A DNA stretch of 64,000 nt from Streptomyces sp. NK08204. GTDB taxonomy: Bacteria > Actinomycetota > Actinomycetes > Streptomycetales > Streptomycetaceae. How positions within the stretch are numbered: the stretch's first letter is position 1; each line of letters opens with the position of its first letter. The position numbers and the translations under genes were made by a program. The notes beneath the pieces are model-generated. The model was not told the DNA's origin, ran no database searches, and worked only from the letters and a program-made list of their open reading frames with translations. Location of the stretch: the NCBI RefSeq assembly GCF_020400585.1, contig NZ_JAINVF010000001.1, positions 496,001 through 560,000 of the forward strand, read 5' to 3'. Below, piece after piece: positions 1 to 8,790 of this stretch.

Positions 1-1
1 C

Positions 2-694
2 GCCACCCTGTCCACGCTGCTCGCGGTGATCCTCGGCGCACAGATGCTGACATCCTCGTCCGAGGACCTGCGCGGCGCCCGCCGTGACGCCTTCGACTCC
101 GTGGTCGCGCTCTCCCGCGCGCGGGCCATCGCCTACGACGCCAACGCCGACGAGAGCCGCTACCTCCTCGACCAACAGCGCCGCGAGCAGTACGAGGATG
201 CGTTCCTCGTCAAGTCGCAGCAGCTGTATGGCCTGAAGGGCACCACGATGTCGACGTACGATGCGGAGCTGGCCGCCACCTGGCAGGCGTACAAGCGCGA
301 CCACCACGACCTGCGCTTCACCGGGGAGTTCCGGCGCGAGCTGGACAACATCACCTTCCCCGGCGAGCGGGCCGCGGGCGAGAAAACCGTGGAGACGTAC
401 GCGGTCTACCAGCGCGACGACCGCAAGATCCGCACGCTCGTGGCGCAGGGCAAGGCACAGCAGGCCGTGGCCTTCTGCATCAGCTGGGAGCCGGGCATGT
501 CCAACGCCCACTTCGGCGCGTGGATGGCCGCCCTGGACCAGCTCACCCGCATCAACCGTGCCCATTTCGCGTCGTCGGTACAGGACGGCCGCTCGGCGGT
601 GAGCGGCCTGCTTCCCTGGGCGGGCGGATTGCTGCTCGCGGCAATGGTGCTCACCCTGCTCGCACTGCGCCCCCGGCTGGCCGAGTTCCGTTAG
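2..694 (+). CDS. C-terminal part of a membrane protein with an external helical domain (5' end outside window)
   Basis: The frame is open from the first bases of the window, so the true start lies upstream. The visible part begins in a hydrophobic stretch (a membrane segment ending around ILGAQM), then has about 170 polar, mostly helical residues, then a second membrane segment near the C-terminus (LLPWAGGLLLAAMVLTLLAL) and a short Arg-containing tail. This topology, an extracytoplasmic helical domain held between two membrane helices, resembles ligand-sensing domains of receptor proteins, but no catalytic or signalling domain follows. I do not recognise the family and cannot assign a function. 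The stop codon overlaps by 4 bp the stop of the convergent antiporter gene. Confidence 0.75.
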   Translation, partial: ATLSTLLAVILGAQMLTSSSEDLRGARRDAFDSVVALSRARAIAYDANADESRYLLDQQRREQYEDAFLVKSQQLYGLKGTTMSTYDAELAATWQAYKRDHHDLRFTGEFRRELDNITFPGERAAGEKTVETYAVYQRDDRKIRTLVAQGKAQQAVAFCISWEPGMSNAHFGAWMAALDQLTRINRAHFASSVQDGRSAVSGLLPWAGGLLLAAMVLTLLALRPRLAEFR

Positions 695-2265
695 GCATCC
701 GCCAGCCGTGCCTCTTCCAGGTCCAGGGACCGCTGGAGCCGGCGGCGGGTGGTGTCGCTGATGCGGTGGGCGTCGTACAGGCGCTGCAGTTCCTCGGTCT
801 CCACGGCGATCAGGTCGCGGCGCAGCTGGCGGTAGACCAGGTCGGCGGACTCGGTGGCCACGGCGCTGCCGTCGCGTTCGGCGAGGCGGTCGCTGGCATC
901 GTCCAGGCGCGCGGTCAGGCCACGGCGGAGCCGGTCGACGACGATGTCGGGGACGGCCTCCAGCTCCGCCAGCTCCTCCAGGCGGGCGAGTCCGGCGTGG
1001 GCGAGACGGGAGCGGGCTTCGACCTCCTCGCGTTCGGTGTGGGCGGGCTCCAGGGCGATGCCGGAGGCGCGGACGACGGGGGCGAGGGTGAAGCCCTGCC
1101 CCACGAGCGTGACGACCACCACCGAGGTGGTCAGGACCAGGACCAGAGGGCGGTCGGTGAGCGGGCTGCCGTTCTTCGCCACCTCGGGGATGGACAGCGC
1201 GGCGGCCAGCGGCATCACCCCCCGTGTGCCGGCCCACGTCAGCACGACCGGCAACCGCCAGTTCAGCCGGCTGATGCCGCCCCTGCGCTGCACGACCGCC
1301 GACAGCGGGGCGAGCCACAGCAGGCGCACGGCGATAAGCGTGGTGGCGACGGCGAACGCGTACAGGGGCCATGCCCGGTCGCCGTCGGCCAAGGCTCGCA
1401 CCTCCGCGGGCAGCGCCAGCCCGATCAGCGAGAAGACCACGCTCTCCAGCAGGAAGACCACCGTGCCGTACACGGCGTGCAGTTGGAGGCGTATACGGGC
1501 GTTGGTGAGCCGGTCGCCCCGGCCGCCCAGGATCACCCCGGCGACCACGCAGGACGTCACCCCGGAGGTGTGCGCCGCCTCCGCCAGGAGATAGGACGCG
1601 TATGGGGTGACCAGCGCGATCACCGATTCCAGCACCGGGTCCTCGGTGCGCCGCCGGATCAGCGTGATCACTCCGGCCACCGCTGCTCCGATCACCGTGC
1701 CGCCGCCGGCCAGCAGCAGGAACTCGCCGCTCGCCGCGCCCCAGTTCGCCGCCGCGGACGCGATGGCGATGCTCACCGCGACCCGGACCAGCACCAGGGA
1801 GGTGGCGTCGTTGAACAGGCTCTCCGCCTGGACAAGGACCTGCACCTTCGGGGGAAGGGCGAGCCTGCGGCCGAGCGCGGTCACCGCCACCGGGTCGGTG
1901 CTCGCCAGGACCGCGCCCAGCACGAACGCCATCTGCCAGGACAACGGGGTGACCAGGACAGCGACCGCGCCGACGGCCGCCGCGGAGGCGAGGACCAGGC
2001 CGATGGCGAGGATCCCGACCGGTTTCCACACCGCGCGCAGCTCCCGCCAGGGCATGTCCTCGGCACTCGCGTACAGCAGCGGCGGCAGCACGACCAGCCC
2101 GATGATCTCGGGGCTGATCTGGATCTCGGGGGTGCCCGGCAGCAGTGCCACGGCGAGACCGGCGACGACCAGCAGGGAGGGGGCGGGTATGCGCCAGCGG
2201 CGCGCGAAGGTTGCCACCACGGTGGCCAGAATGACCAACGCGAGAACTGTACCGACGCTGCGCAT
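691..2265 (-). CDS. Na+/H+ antiporter, CPA1 family
   Basis: A 524-residue protein with about 12 hydrophobic helices followed by a hydrophilic C-terminal tail of about 130 residues, the usual plan of CPA1 sodium/proton exchangers of the plasma membrane. Diagnostic pieces are visible: the ASTDPVAVTAL segment, the FNDATSLVLV ion-binding motif, and WAGTRGVMPLAAAL late in the membrane part. It would exchange cytoplasmic Na+ (or K+) for external H+. The ATG at 2265 has an AGGGGG ribosome-binding site just upstream. It is divergent from the kdp region and close to both Kdp and an Mrp-like cluster, so the locus is dedicated to monovalent cation balance. Ion preference cannot be read from the sequence. 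Confidence 0.9.
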   Translation of the reverse strand: MRSVGTVLALVILATVVATFARRWRIPAPSLLVVAGLAVALLPGTPEIQISPEIIGLVVLPPLLYASAEDMPWRELRAVWKPVGILAIGLVLASAAAVGAVAVLVTPLSWQMAFVLGAVLASTDPVAVTALGRRLALPPKVQVLVQAESLFNDATSLVLVRVAVSIAIASAAANWGAASGEFLLLAGGGTVIGAAVAGVITLIRRRTEDPVLESVIALVTPYASYLLAEAAHTSGVTSCVVAGVILGGRGDRLTNARIRLQLHAVYGTVVFLLESVVFSLIGLALPAEVRALADGDRAWPLYAFAVATTLIAVRLLWLAPLSAVVQRRGGISRLNWRLPVVLTWAGTRGVMPLAAALSIPEVAKNGSPLTDRPLVLVLTTSVVVVTLVGQGFTLAPVVRASGIALEPAHTEREEVEARSRLAHAGLARLEELAELEAVPDIVVDRLRRGLTARLDDASDRLAERDGSAVATESADLVYRQLRRDLIAVETEELQRLYDAHRISDTTRRRLQRSLDLEEARLADA

Positions 2266-2502
2266 GCCGTCCCCCTGGGGCTGAAAAAAGGGGCCACCCT
2301 GGCTCCCCCGCCGACCAGACTTCCCGGCACACCGCCTTCACCCTATCTGCCCCGTTCGTATCAAGACGGTGTCAAGGTCTGCGGGAACGGCGCCAAGGGA
2401 TCGCCAACGCTCGCCCCTGATCCCTTGCCGAGGGGCTTCATTGGAGGAATCCCGTTTCTGCGGCGGAGCAGAGGACCGAGTGAGCGGAGCGCGTCGGCGG
2501 CG
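2266..2502. other. Divergent intergenic region between antiporter and kdpD relic
   Basis: This 237 bp spacer should hold the antiporter promoter. A short imperfect hairpin (arms GGGGCCA and TGGCTCCCC, about 2290-2308) lies 25 to 45 bases upstream of the antiporter start. No clear promoter hexamers are visible. Confidence 0.4.
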
Positions 2503-3243
2503 ATGAGTGACGTAAGTCCCGGACGACTGAAGGTCTACCTCGGTGCGGCACCGGGGTCGGCAAGACCTACCGGATGCTCGACGAGGGGCGGCGCCGTGCC
2601 TCGCGCGGAGCCGACGTGGTGGTGGGCTTCGTCGAGTGCACGGTCGCCAGCACACGGAGACCATGATCGATGGCCTTGAGGTCGTCCCCCGTGCCCGCTG
2701 CACCTATCGCGGTGGCGGCTTCGAGGAGATGGACCTGGCCGCGGTGCTGGCCCGGCGGCCGCAGGTCGCGGTCGTGGACGAGTGCGCCGACAGCAACGTG
2801 CCGGGCGACGGCAGGAACCCCAAGCGGTGGCAGGACATCGAGGAACTCCTCGCCGCGGGCGTCGACGTCATCACCGCGGTGAACATCCAGCACCTCGAAT
2901 CCCTCAACGACGTGGTCGAGAAGATCACCCACGTCCCGCAGCACGAGACCGTGCCCGACGAGGTCGTACGCCGCGCCTGGCAGATCGAACTGGTCGACAT
3001 GCCCCCGAGAGCCTGCGCCGCCGGATGGCGCACGGCAACATCTACGCCGAGAAGATCGACGCGACCCTCGCCAACTACTTCCGGCCCGGCAACCTCACCG
3101 CCCTGCGGCAGCCGGCCCTGCTGTGGGTGGCCGACCGGGTGGACGAGGCGCTCCAGGAGTACCGCTCGCAGCACGGCATCGGCGGGGTGTGGGAAACCCG
3201 GGAACGGGTCGTCGTCGCATGCGTGTGGGTTACCGGCCGGTAG
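2503..3243 (+). pseudogene. Decayed KdpD N-terminal sensor domain (frameshifted relic)
   Basis: Reading begins in one frame with KVYLGAAPG, moves to a second frame for GKTYRMLDEG, to a third for MIDGLEVVP through QIELVDM, and returns to another for RRRMAHGNIY through the stop at 3243. Three apparent single-base losses (about 2555, 2640 and 3003) break it. The pieces align along the first 240 or so residues of the intact KdpD encoded at 8791. Conserved positions are also substituted: VDECADSNVPG replaces VDELPHTNVPG, and ALRQPAL replaces ALRELAL. The combination of substitutions and shifts argues for a true relic, not sequencing error. It covers only the KdpD domain, with no USP, membrane or kinase parts. 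It sits directly upstream of the kdp promoter region. Confidence 0.88.
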
Positions 3244-3254
3244 GGATCATCGGT

Positions 3255-3303
3255 CGTAAGAGTTCCGTCAAAGCCGCGGGTGCAGCCGTAAGAGGGCCGT
3301 CAA
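3255..3303 (+). promoter_or_regulatory. Paired 17-bp direct repeat upstream of kdp, candidate KdpE operator
   Basis: The sequence CGTAAGAGttCCGTCAA (3255-3271) recurs as CGTAAGAGggCCGTCAA (3287-3303). The copies match at 15 of 17 positions and lie 32 bp apart start to start, close to three helical turns, which is how tandem response-regulator dimers are usually arranged on DNA. It lies 80-130 bp upstream of the first kdp reading frame. Assignment to KdpE is inference. The known E. coli KdpE site is AT-rich and different. Confidence 0.55.
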
Positions 3304-3382
3304 CGGGTGACCGGATCCGGCCAGAGAAGCGGTTTCCTTCTAACCGTCCTTGTTCCGCCCCGAACCTCTTCAGGAGTTCACG

Positions 3383-3466
3383 ATGGCCGATCTGGCCTTC
3401 GTCGTCATAACCATCGCGGTCTTCGCGCTGGTGGCCCTCGTCGCCCGGGGGGTGACGAAGCTGTGA
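3383..3466 (+). CDS. 27-residue single-span membrane peptide preceding kdpF
   Basis: ATG at 3383 preceded by CAGGAG at 3371 gives a peptide of 27 residues: [19 protein letters not shown], then VARGVTKL. It is one hydrophobic helix with a positively charged C-terminal end. Its stop overlaps the GTG start of kdpF by 4 bp, so the two are translationally coupled. The layout (short helix, positive tail) resembles KdpF itself, suggesting a second small accessory or stabilising peptide of the Kdp complex in this lineage. Function is inferred from position only. Confidence 0.75.
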   Translation: MADLAFVVITIAVFALVALVARGVTKL

Positions 3467-3552
3467 CCGCCGAGAACGTCGTCGGCCTGGTCGTGGCCGT
3501 CGCCCTGCTGGGTTACCTCGTCCTCGCCCTGATCTTCCCGGAGAGGTTCTGA
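3463..3552 (+). CDS. kdpF: K+-transporting ATPase small subunit KdpF
   Basis: A 29-residue peptide starting at GTG 3463 ([20 protein letters not shown], then LALIFPERF). One membrane helix ending in the typical FPE(R/K)F tail identifies KdpF, the small lipid-like subunit that stabilises the KdpABC complex in the plasma membrane. It lies immediately before kdpA (2 bp gap) and overlaps the preceding 27-codon frame. Confidence 0.9.
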   Translation: MTAENVVGLVVAVALLGYLVLALIFPERF

Positions 3553-3554
3553 CT

Positions 3555-5246
3555 GTGACATCAGCTGCTGTCGCAGCGGGCGCCATGGGTCCCGTACTTG
3601 CTGACGTGCTCTTCGTGACCGCGCTGATCGGCGCGCTCGCGTTGGTGCACCGTCCCCTCGGCGACTACATGGCCGCCGTCTTCCAGTCCAGGAAGCACCT
3701 GCGCGTCGAGCGGTGGATTTACCGCTCCGTGGGAGCCAACCCCGACGCCGAGATGCGCTGGCCGGCCTATCTGCGCGGGGTGCTGTTCTTCTCCGCCGTC
3801 AGCGTGCTGTTCCTGTACCTGCTCCAGCGGGTCCAGGACAAGCTGCCGCTGTCGCTCGGTTTCAAGCCGATCAGCCCGGACCAGGCGTTCAACACGGCCG
3901 CCTCCTTCGTGTCCAACACGAACTGGCAGTCGTACTCGGGCGAGGTGGCGATGAGCCACGTCACCCAGACCATGGGTCTGGCCGTGCAGAACTTCGTGTC
4001 GGCGGCCGTCGGTATCGCGGTCGCGGTCGCGCTGGTGCGCGGCTTCGCCCGCTCCCGCACCGGCGACCTGGGCAACTTCTGGGCCGACCTGGTGCGCTGC
4101 ATCATCCGGATCCTGATCCCGCTCTCCGTGATCGCGGCCGTGGTCCTGATCGCCTGCGGTGCCATCCAGAACTTCGGCGACATCCACCACATCACCACCC
4201 TCACCGGCCAGAAGCAGGCCATCAGCCCCGGCGCGGTCGCCTCGCAGGAGGCCATCAAGGACCTGGGCACCAACGGCGGCGGCTTCTTCAACGCCAACAG
4301 CGCGCACCCCTTCGAGAACCCCAACGGCTTCACCAACTGGCTGGAGATCTTCCTGCTGCTGGTGATCCCCTTCTCGCTGCCGCGCACTTTCGGCACGATG
4401 GTCGGCTCGGTCAAGCAGGGCTACGCGATCCTCGCCGCGATGGGCATCATCTGGTTCCTCGCCGTGGTCGCCGTGACCTGGCTGGAGTACGCCCACCCGG
4501 GCACCGCCTCGCACCTGGCGGGCGGCGCGATGGAGGGCAAGGAGCAGCGGTTCGGCGAGGGCAACTCGTCGGCCTTCGCCGTGTCGACCACGATGACCTC
4601 CACCGGTTCGGTGGACTCCTTCCACGACTCCTTCGGCGGCCTTTCCGGCGGTGTGCTGCTGCTCGGCATGATGCTGGGCGAGATCGCGCCCGGCGGCACC
4701 GGCTCCGGCCTGTACGGCATGCTGATCATGGCCGTGATCGCGGTGTTCATCGCCGGTCTGATGGTCGGCCGTACGCCCGAGTACCTGGGCAAGAAGATCG
4801 GCGCCCGCGAGATGAAGCTGGCCGCCGCCTACATCCTGGTCACCCCGGCCCTGGTGCTGGTCGGTGCGGCGCTGGCGATGGCGCTGGGCAAGGGCCAGTC
4901 GTCGATGACGAACGTGGACGCGCACGGGTTCTCCGAGGTGCTGTACGCCTACACGTCCGCCTCAAACAACAACGGCTCCGCGTTCGCCGGATTCGCCGCG
5001 AACACCGAGTACCACAACACGATGCTGGGCCTGTGCATGCTGCTCGGCCGCTTCGTGCCCATGGTGTTCGTGCTGGCGCTGGCCGGCTCGCTCGCCGAGC
5101 AGCAGCCGATCCCGGCCACCGCGGGCACCCTGCGGACCGAGAAGCCGCTGTTCACCGGTCTGCTGGTGGGCGCGATCCTGATCATCACCGGTCTGACGTT
5201 CTTCCCGGCCCTCGCGCTGGGCCCGCTGGCCGAAGGGTTGGCGTGA
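3555..5246 (+). CDS. kdpA: K+-transporting ATPase potassium-binding subunit KdpA
   Basis: A 563-residue polytopic membrane protein, the channel-like subunit that selects K+ in the KdpFABC pump. The four selectivity-filter loops are visible: [43 protein letters not shown] and [14 protein letters not shown] at 3555 is chosen because of the GGAGAGG site about 8 bases upstream; an ATG ten codons later (MGPVLAD) is an alternative. Length fits the family (about 555-570). The stop overlaps the kdpB start (TGATG), so the operon is translationally coupled. It is expected to be induced by K+ limitation through KdpDE. Confidence 0.97.
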   Translation: MTSAAVAAGAMGPVLADVLFVTALIGALALVHRPLGDYMAAVFQSRKHLRVERWIYRSVGANPDAEMRWPAYLRGVLFFSAVSVLFLYLLQRVQDKLPLSLGFKPISPDQAFNTAASFVSNTNWQSYSGEVAMSHVTQTMGLAVQNFVSAAVGIAVAVALVRGFARSRTGDLGNFWADLVRCIIRILIPLSVIAAVVLIACGAIQNFGDIHHITTLTGQKQAISPGAVASQEAIKDLGTNGGGFFNANSAHPFENPNGFTNWLEIFLLLVIPFSLPRTFGTMVGSVKQGYAILAAMGIIWFLAVVAVTWLEYAHPGTASHLAGGAMEGKEQRFGEGNSSAFAVSTTMTSTGSVDSFHDSFGGLSGGVLLLGMMLGEIAPGGTGSGLYGMLIMAVIAVFIAGLMVGRTPEYLGKKIGAREMKLAAAYILVTPALVLVGAALAMALGKGQSSMTNVDAHGFSEVLYAYTSASNNNGSAFAGFAANTEYHNTMLGLCMLLGRFVPMVFVLALAGSLAEQQPIPATAGTLRTEKPLFTGLLVGAILIITGLTFFPALALGPLAEGLA

Positions 5247-7390
5247 TGACCACCGACACGCAGAAGACAGAAATCAAGAAGCAGGACTCGATGTCCACTC
5301 CCACCCTCGCGCCCCACCAGGACGCGCCGACCGGGCACAAGGCTCCCGAAGGCCGTGTCGGCGGCGGACTGTTCGACCCCAAGCAGCTGGTCAAGTCACT
5401 GCCCGACGCCTTCCGCAAGCTCGACCCACGGGTGATGGTCAAGTCCCCCGTGATGTTCGTGGTCCTCGTCGGCTCCGTCCTGACCACGGTGTTCTCCTTC
5501 CAGCACCCGACCGACTGGTTCGGCTGGACGATCAGCGCCTGGCTGTGGCTGACCGTGATCTTCGCCAACCTGGCGGAGGCGGTCGCCGAGGGCCGCGGCA
5601 AGGCCCAGGCCGACACCCTGCGCAAGGCCAAGACCGACACCGTCGCCCGTCGGCTGCTCGCGGACGGCACGTCCGAGGAGCAGGTTGCGGGCACCGAGCT
5701 GACCATCGGTGACCTGGTCGTCTGCGAGGCCGGCGACATCATCCCCGGCGACGGTGACGTCATCGAGGGCGTCGCGTCCGTGGACGAGTCGGCCATCACC
5801 GGCGAGTCGGCCCCGGTCATCCGTGAGTCCGGCGGTGACCGCTCCGCGGTGACGGGCGGTACGAAGGTGCTGTCCGACCGGATCGTCATCAAGATCACGA
5901 CGAAGCCCGGCGAGACCTTCATCGACCGGATGATCAACCTGGTCGAGGGCGCGGCCCGGCAGAAGACGCCCAACGAGATCGCGCTGAACATCCTGCTGGC
6001 GTCGCTGACCATCGTGTTCCTGCTGGCGGTGGCCACCCTGCCGCCGTTCGCCGACTACGCACACTCCAAGCTGAGCATGGTCGTCCTGGTGGCCCTGCTG
6101 GTCTGCCTGATCCCGACCACGATCGGCGCCCTGCTCTCCGCGATCGGCATCGCAGGCATGGACCGGCTGGTCCAGCGCAACGTGCTCGCCATGTCCGGGC
6201 GCGCGGTCGAGGCCGCCGGTGACGTCTCCACCCTGCTGCTGGACAAGACCGGCACCATCACCCTCGGCAACCGCCAGGCCGCCGAGTTCGTGCCGGTACG
6301 CGGGACGACGGCGGCCGAGGTGGCCGACGCCGCCCAGCTGTCCTCCCTTTCGGACGAGACCCCCGAGGGCCGTTCCGTCGTCGTCCTGGCCAAGGAGAAG
6401 TACGGGCTGCGCGAGCGCCACCAGGGCGAACTGGTCGGCGCCGAGTGGATCGAGTTCACCGCCCAGACCCGCATGTCGGGTGTGGACGTCGACGGCCGCA
6501 AGATCCGCAAGGGCGCCACGGCCTCGGTCGTCGCCTGGGTCAAGGAGCAGGGCGGCATGGTTGCCGAGGACGCCCAGGAGCTGACCGACCGGATCTCCGA
6601 GGCGGGCGGCACGCCCCTGCTGGTCGCCGTCCACGACGACAAGGGCGCCCGGGTGCTGGGGGTCATCCACCTGAAGGACGTCGTCAAGGACGGCATGCGG
6701 GAGCGGTTCGAGGAACTGCGCCGCATGGGCATCAAGACGGTCATGATCACGGGTGACAACCCGCTGACCGCCAAGGCGATCGCCGAGGAGGCGGGCGTCG
6801 ACGACTTCCTCGCCGAGGCCACTCCCGAGGACAAGATGGCGCTCATCAAGCGGGAGCAGGCCGGCGGCAAGCTGGTCGCGATGACCGGTGACGGCACGAA
6901 CGACGCGCCCGCGCTCGCCCAGGCGGACGTCGGCGTGGCGATGAACACCGGTACGTCGGCCGCCAAGGAGGCCGGCAACATGGTCGACCTCGACTCCAAC
7001 CCGACCAAGCTCATCGAGATCGTCGAGATCGGCAAGCAGCTGCTGATCACGCGCGGTGCGCTGACCACGTTCTCCATCGCCAACGACGTCGCGAAGTACT
7101 TCGCGATCATCCCGGCGCTGTTCGCGGCGGTCTACCCGGGCCTGGACAAGCTGAACATCATGCACCTGTCCTCGCCCGACTCCGCGATCCTGTCGGCCGT
7201 CGTCTTCAACGCGCTGATCATCATCGCGCTGGTGCCGCTGTCCCTGAAGGGCGTTCAGTACAAGCCGATGAGCGCGGACAAGATGCTGCGCCGCAACCTC
7301 GGCATCTACGGTCTGGGCGGCCTGATCGCGCCGTTCATCGGCATCAAGATCATCGACCTGCTCATCTCGCTCATCCCCGGGATCGGGTGA
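5246..7390 (+). CDS. kdpB: K+-transporting P-type ATPase catalytic subunit KdpB
   Basis: A 714-residue P-type ATPase (P1A) that hydrolyses ATP to drive K+ uptake through KdpA. Visible motifs: TGES of the actuator domain (185-188), the phosphorylation motif DKTGTIT with Asp333, and the hinge segment [19 protein letters not shown]. Membrane helices flank them. The serine of TGES is the residue whose phosphorylation inhibits E. coli KdpB. The first about 40 residues are hydrophilic and extend beyond the E. coli protein; an internal ATG at codon 16 is possible. GTG 5243 is also in frame. The stop overlaps the kdpC start. Confidence 0.97.
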   Translation: MTTDTQKTEIKKQDSMSTPTLAPHQDAPTGHKAPEGRVGGGLFDPKQLVKSLPDAFRKLDPRVMVKSPVMFVVLVGSVLTTVFSFQHPTDWFGWTISAWLWLTVIFANLAEAVAEGRGKAQADTLRKAKTDTVARRLLADGTSEEQVAGTELTIGDLVVCEAGDIIPGDGDVIEGVASVDESAITGESAPVIRESGGDRSAVTGGTKVLSDRIVIKITTKPGETFIDRMINLVEGAARQKTPNEIALNILLASLTIVFLLAVATLPPFADYAHSKLSMVVLVALLVCLIPTTIGALLSAIGIAGMDRLVQRNVLAMSGRAVEAAGDVSTLLLDKTGTITLGNRQAAEFVPVRGTTAAEVADAAQLSSLSDETPEGRSVVVLAKEKYGLRERHQGELVGAEWIEFTAQTRMSGVDVDGRKIRKGATASVVAWVKEQGGMVAEDAQELTDRISEAGGTPLLVAVHDDKGARVLGVIHLKDVVKDGMRERFEELRRMGIKTVMITGDNPLTAKAIAEEAGVDDFLAEATPEDKMALIKREQAGGKLVAMTGDGTNDAPALAQADVGVAMNTGTSAAKEAGNMVDLDSNPTKLIEIVEIGKQLLITRGALTTFSIANDVAKYFAIIPALFAAVYPGLDKLNIMHLSSPDSAILSAVVFNALIIIALVPLSLKGVQYKPMSADKMLRRNLGIYGLGGLIAPFIGIKIIDLLISLIPGIG

Positions 7391-8010
7391 AGGACATGAA
7401 CAACTCCTTTGTGAACGTCGGCCGTATGACGTGGGCCGCCCTGCGCATGCTGCTCGTCCTCACCGTCGTGACCGGCATCGTCTACCCCCTCGTCGTCACC
7501 GGCATCGGCCAGGCGGCCTTCCGCAGCAAGGCCAACGGCTCGATCGTCAAGGCCGGCGGCAAGGAGGTCGGCTCCTCACTGATCGGCCAGAGCTGGAACA
7601 TCAAGGGCACCGACAAGCCGGACCCGAAGTGGTTCCAGCCCCGCCCGTCCAACAGCAACTACGACCCGCTGACCACCGGTTCCAGCCAGCTCAGCGCCGG
7701 CAACCCCAAGCTGGTGCAGATGGTCAAGGACGCGAAGAAGCGGGTCGCCGAGTTCAACCGCGTACCCCAGTCCGAGGTGCCCAAGGACGCGGTGACCGGC
7801 TCTGCCTCCGCGATCGACCCGGACATCTCCCCGGCCTACGCCGGCATTCAGGTGGGCCGCGTGGCCAAGGCGAACGGCCTGCCCGTTGTCCAGGTGCAGG
7901 AGCTGGTCAGGGAGCACACCGACGGCCGCACCCTCGGATTCATGGGTGAGCCGCACGTCAACGTCCTGGCGCTCAACATCGCGCTCAAGGACCTTCTGGC
8001 GAAGCACTGA
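7387..8010 (+). CDS. kdpC: K+-transporting ATPase subunit KdpC
   Basis: A 207-residue subunit with one N-terminal membrane helix (about residues 14-38, [19 protein letters not shown]) and a periplasm-side domain. The segment [13 protein letters not shown] and the later [21 protein letters not shown] are characteristic of KdpC, which assists ATP binding and complex assembly. GTG 7387 overlaps the kdpB stop by 4 bp; an ATG three codons later is an alternative. Last structural gene of the pump operon. Confidence 0.96.
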   Translation: MKDMNNSFVNVGRMTWAALRMLLVLTVVTGIVYPLVVTGIGQAAFRSKANGSIVKAGGKEVGSSLIGQSWNIKGTDKPDPKWFQPRPSNSNYDPLTTGSSQLSAGNPKLVQMVKDAKKRVAEFNRVPQSEVPKDAVTGSASAIDPDISPAYAGIQVGRVAKANGLPVVQVQELVREHTDGRTLGFMGEPHVNVLALNIALKDLLAKH

Positions 8011-8104
8011 CGGGATTACGCGACATGCGTGGGAGTCGGCGGCCGGAGGGAGATCCCGGGTCCGTCGACTTCCGCTGTCATGACGACAGGAGAGGCACAC
8101 ACCC

Positions 8105-8788
8105 ATGACCAGGGTGCTCGTGGTGGAGGACGACCCGCAGCTCGTACGGGCCCTCGTGATCAACCTGCAGGCACGTGACTACGGCGTCGACGCCGCCCCC
8201 GACGGGGCCACCGCGCTCCGTCTGGCGGCGGCCCGCCAGCCGGATGTGGTCCTGCTCGACCTCGGCCTGCCCGACATGGACGGCGTCGACGTCATCAGGG
8301 CCCTACGCGGCTGGACCCGCGTTCCGATCATGGTCCTGTCCGCACGTCAGTCGTCCGACGAGAAGGTGGCGGCCCTCGACGCGGGCGCCGACGACTACGT
8401 CACCAAGCCGTTCAACATGAACGAGCTGCTGGCCCGGCTGCGAGCGGCCGTCCGCCGCACCGGGGACACGCCCCTCGTGCCCGAGACCACGCTGGTCGAG
8501 ACGGAGGACTTCACTCTCGACCTGCTGGCCAAGAAGGCCGTACGGGACGGGCGGGACGTACGGCTGACCCCGACCGAGTGGCACCTGCTGGAGATGCTGG
8601 TGACGAACCCCGGCCGGCTCATCACCCAGAAGCAGCTGCTCCAGGAGGTGTGGGGCGTCTCCCAGAGCAACAAGACCAACTACCTGCGCGTCTACATGGC
8701 CCAGCTGCGGCGCAAACTGGAAACAGACCCGTCCCATCCCCGCTATCTCATCACCGAGCCCGGCATGGGCTACCGCTTCGAAGGGTGA
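8105..8788 (+). CDS. kdpE: Response regulator KdpE, OmpR family
   Basis: A 227-residue regulator: receiver domain (1-120) with acidic pocket ED(9-10), phospho-acceptor Asp52 (LLDLGLPDMDG) and Lys101 (TKPF), then an OmpR-type winged helix ending LRRKLETDP...GMGYRFEG. It should activate kdpFABC under K+ limitation or osmotic stress after phosphorylation by KdpD. A GGAGAGG site precedes the ATG. A 94-bp gap separates it from kdpC, so it may have its own promoter as well as read-through. Only 2 bp separate it from kdpD. Here kdpE precedes kdpD, reverse of the E. coli order. Confidence 0.95.
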   Translation: MTRVLVVEDDPQLVRALVINLQARDYGVDAAPDGATALRLAAARQPDVVLLDLGLPDMDGVDVIRALRGWTRVPIMVLSARQSSDEKVAALDAGADDYVTKPFNMNELLARLRAAVRRTGDTPLVPETTLVETEDFTLDLLAKKAVRDGRDVRLTPTEWHLLEMLVTNPGRLITQKQLLQEVWGVSQSNKTNYLRVYMAQLRRKLETDPSHPRYLITEPGMGYRFEG

Positions 8789-8790
8789 AC

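Noticed and set aside
520..2679. A 719-codon plus-strand frame across the antiporter
   Set aside because: Antisense shadow of the CPA1 gene. Only its last part overlaps the kdpD relic.
3244..3382. c-di-AMP riboswitch before kdp
   Set aside because: The spacer is only 139 bp and holds direct repeats, not the long conserved ydaO/yuaA core.
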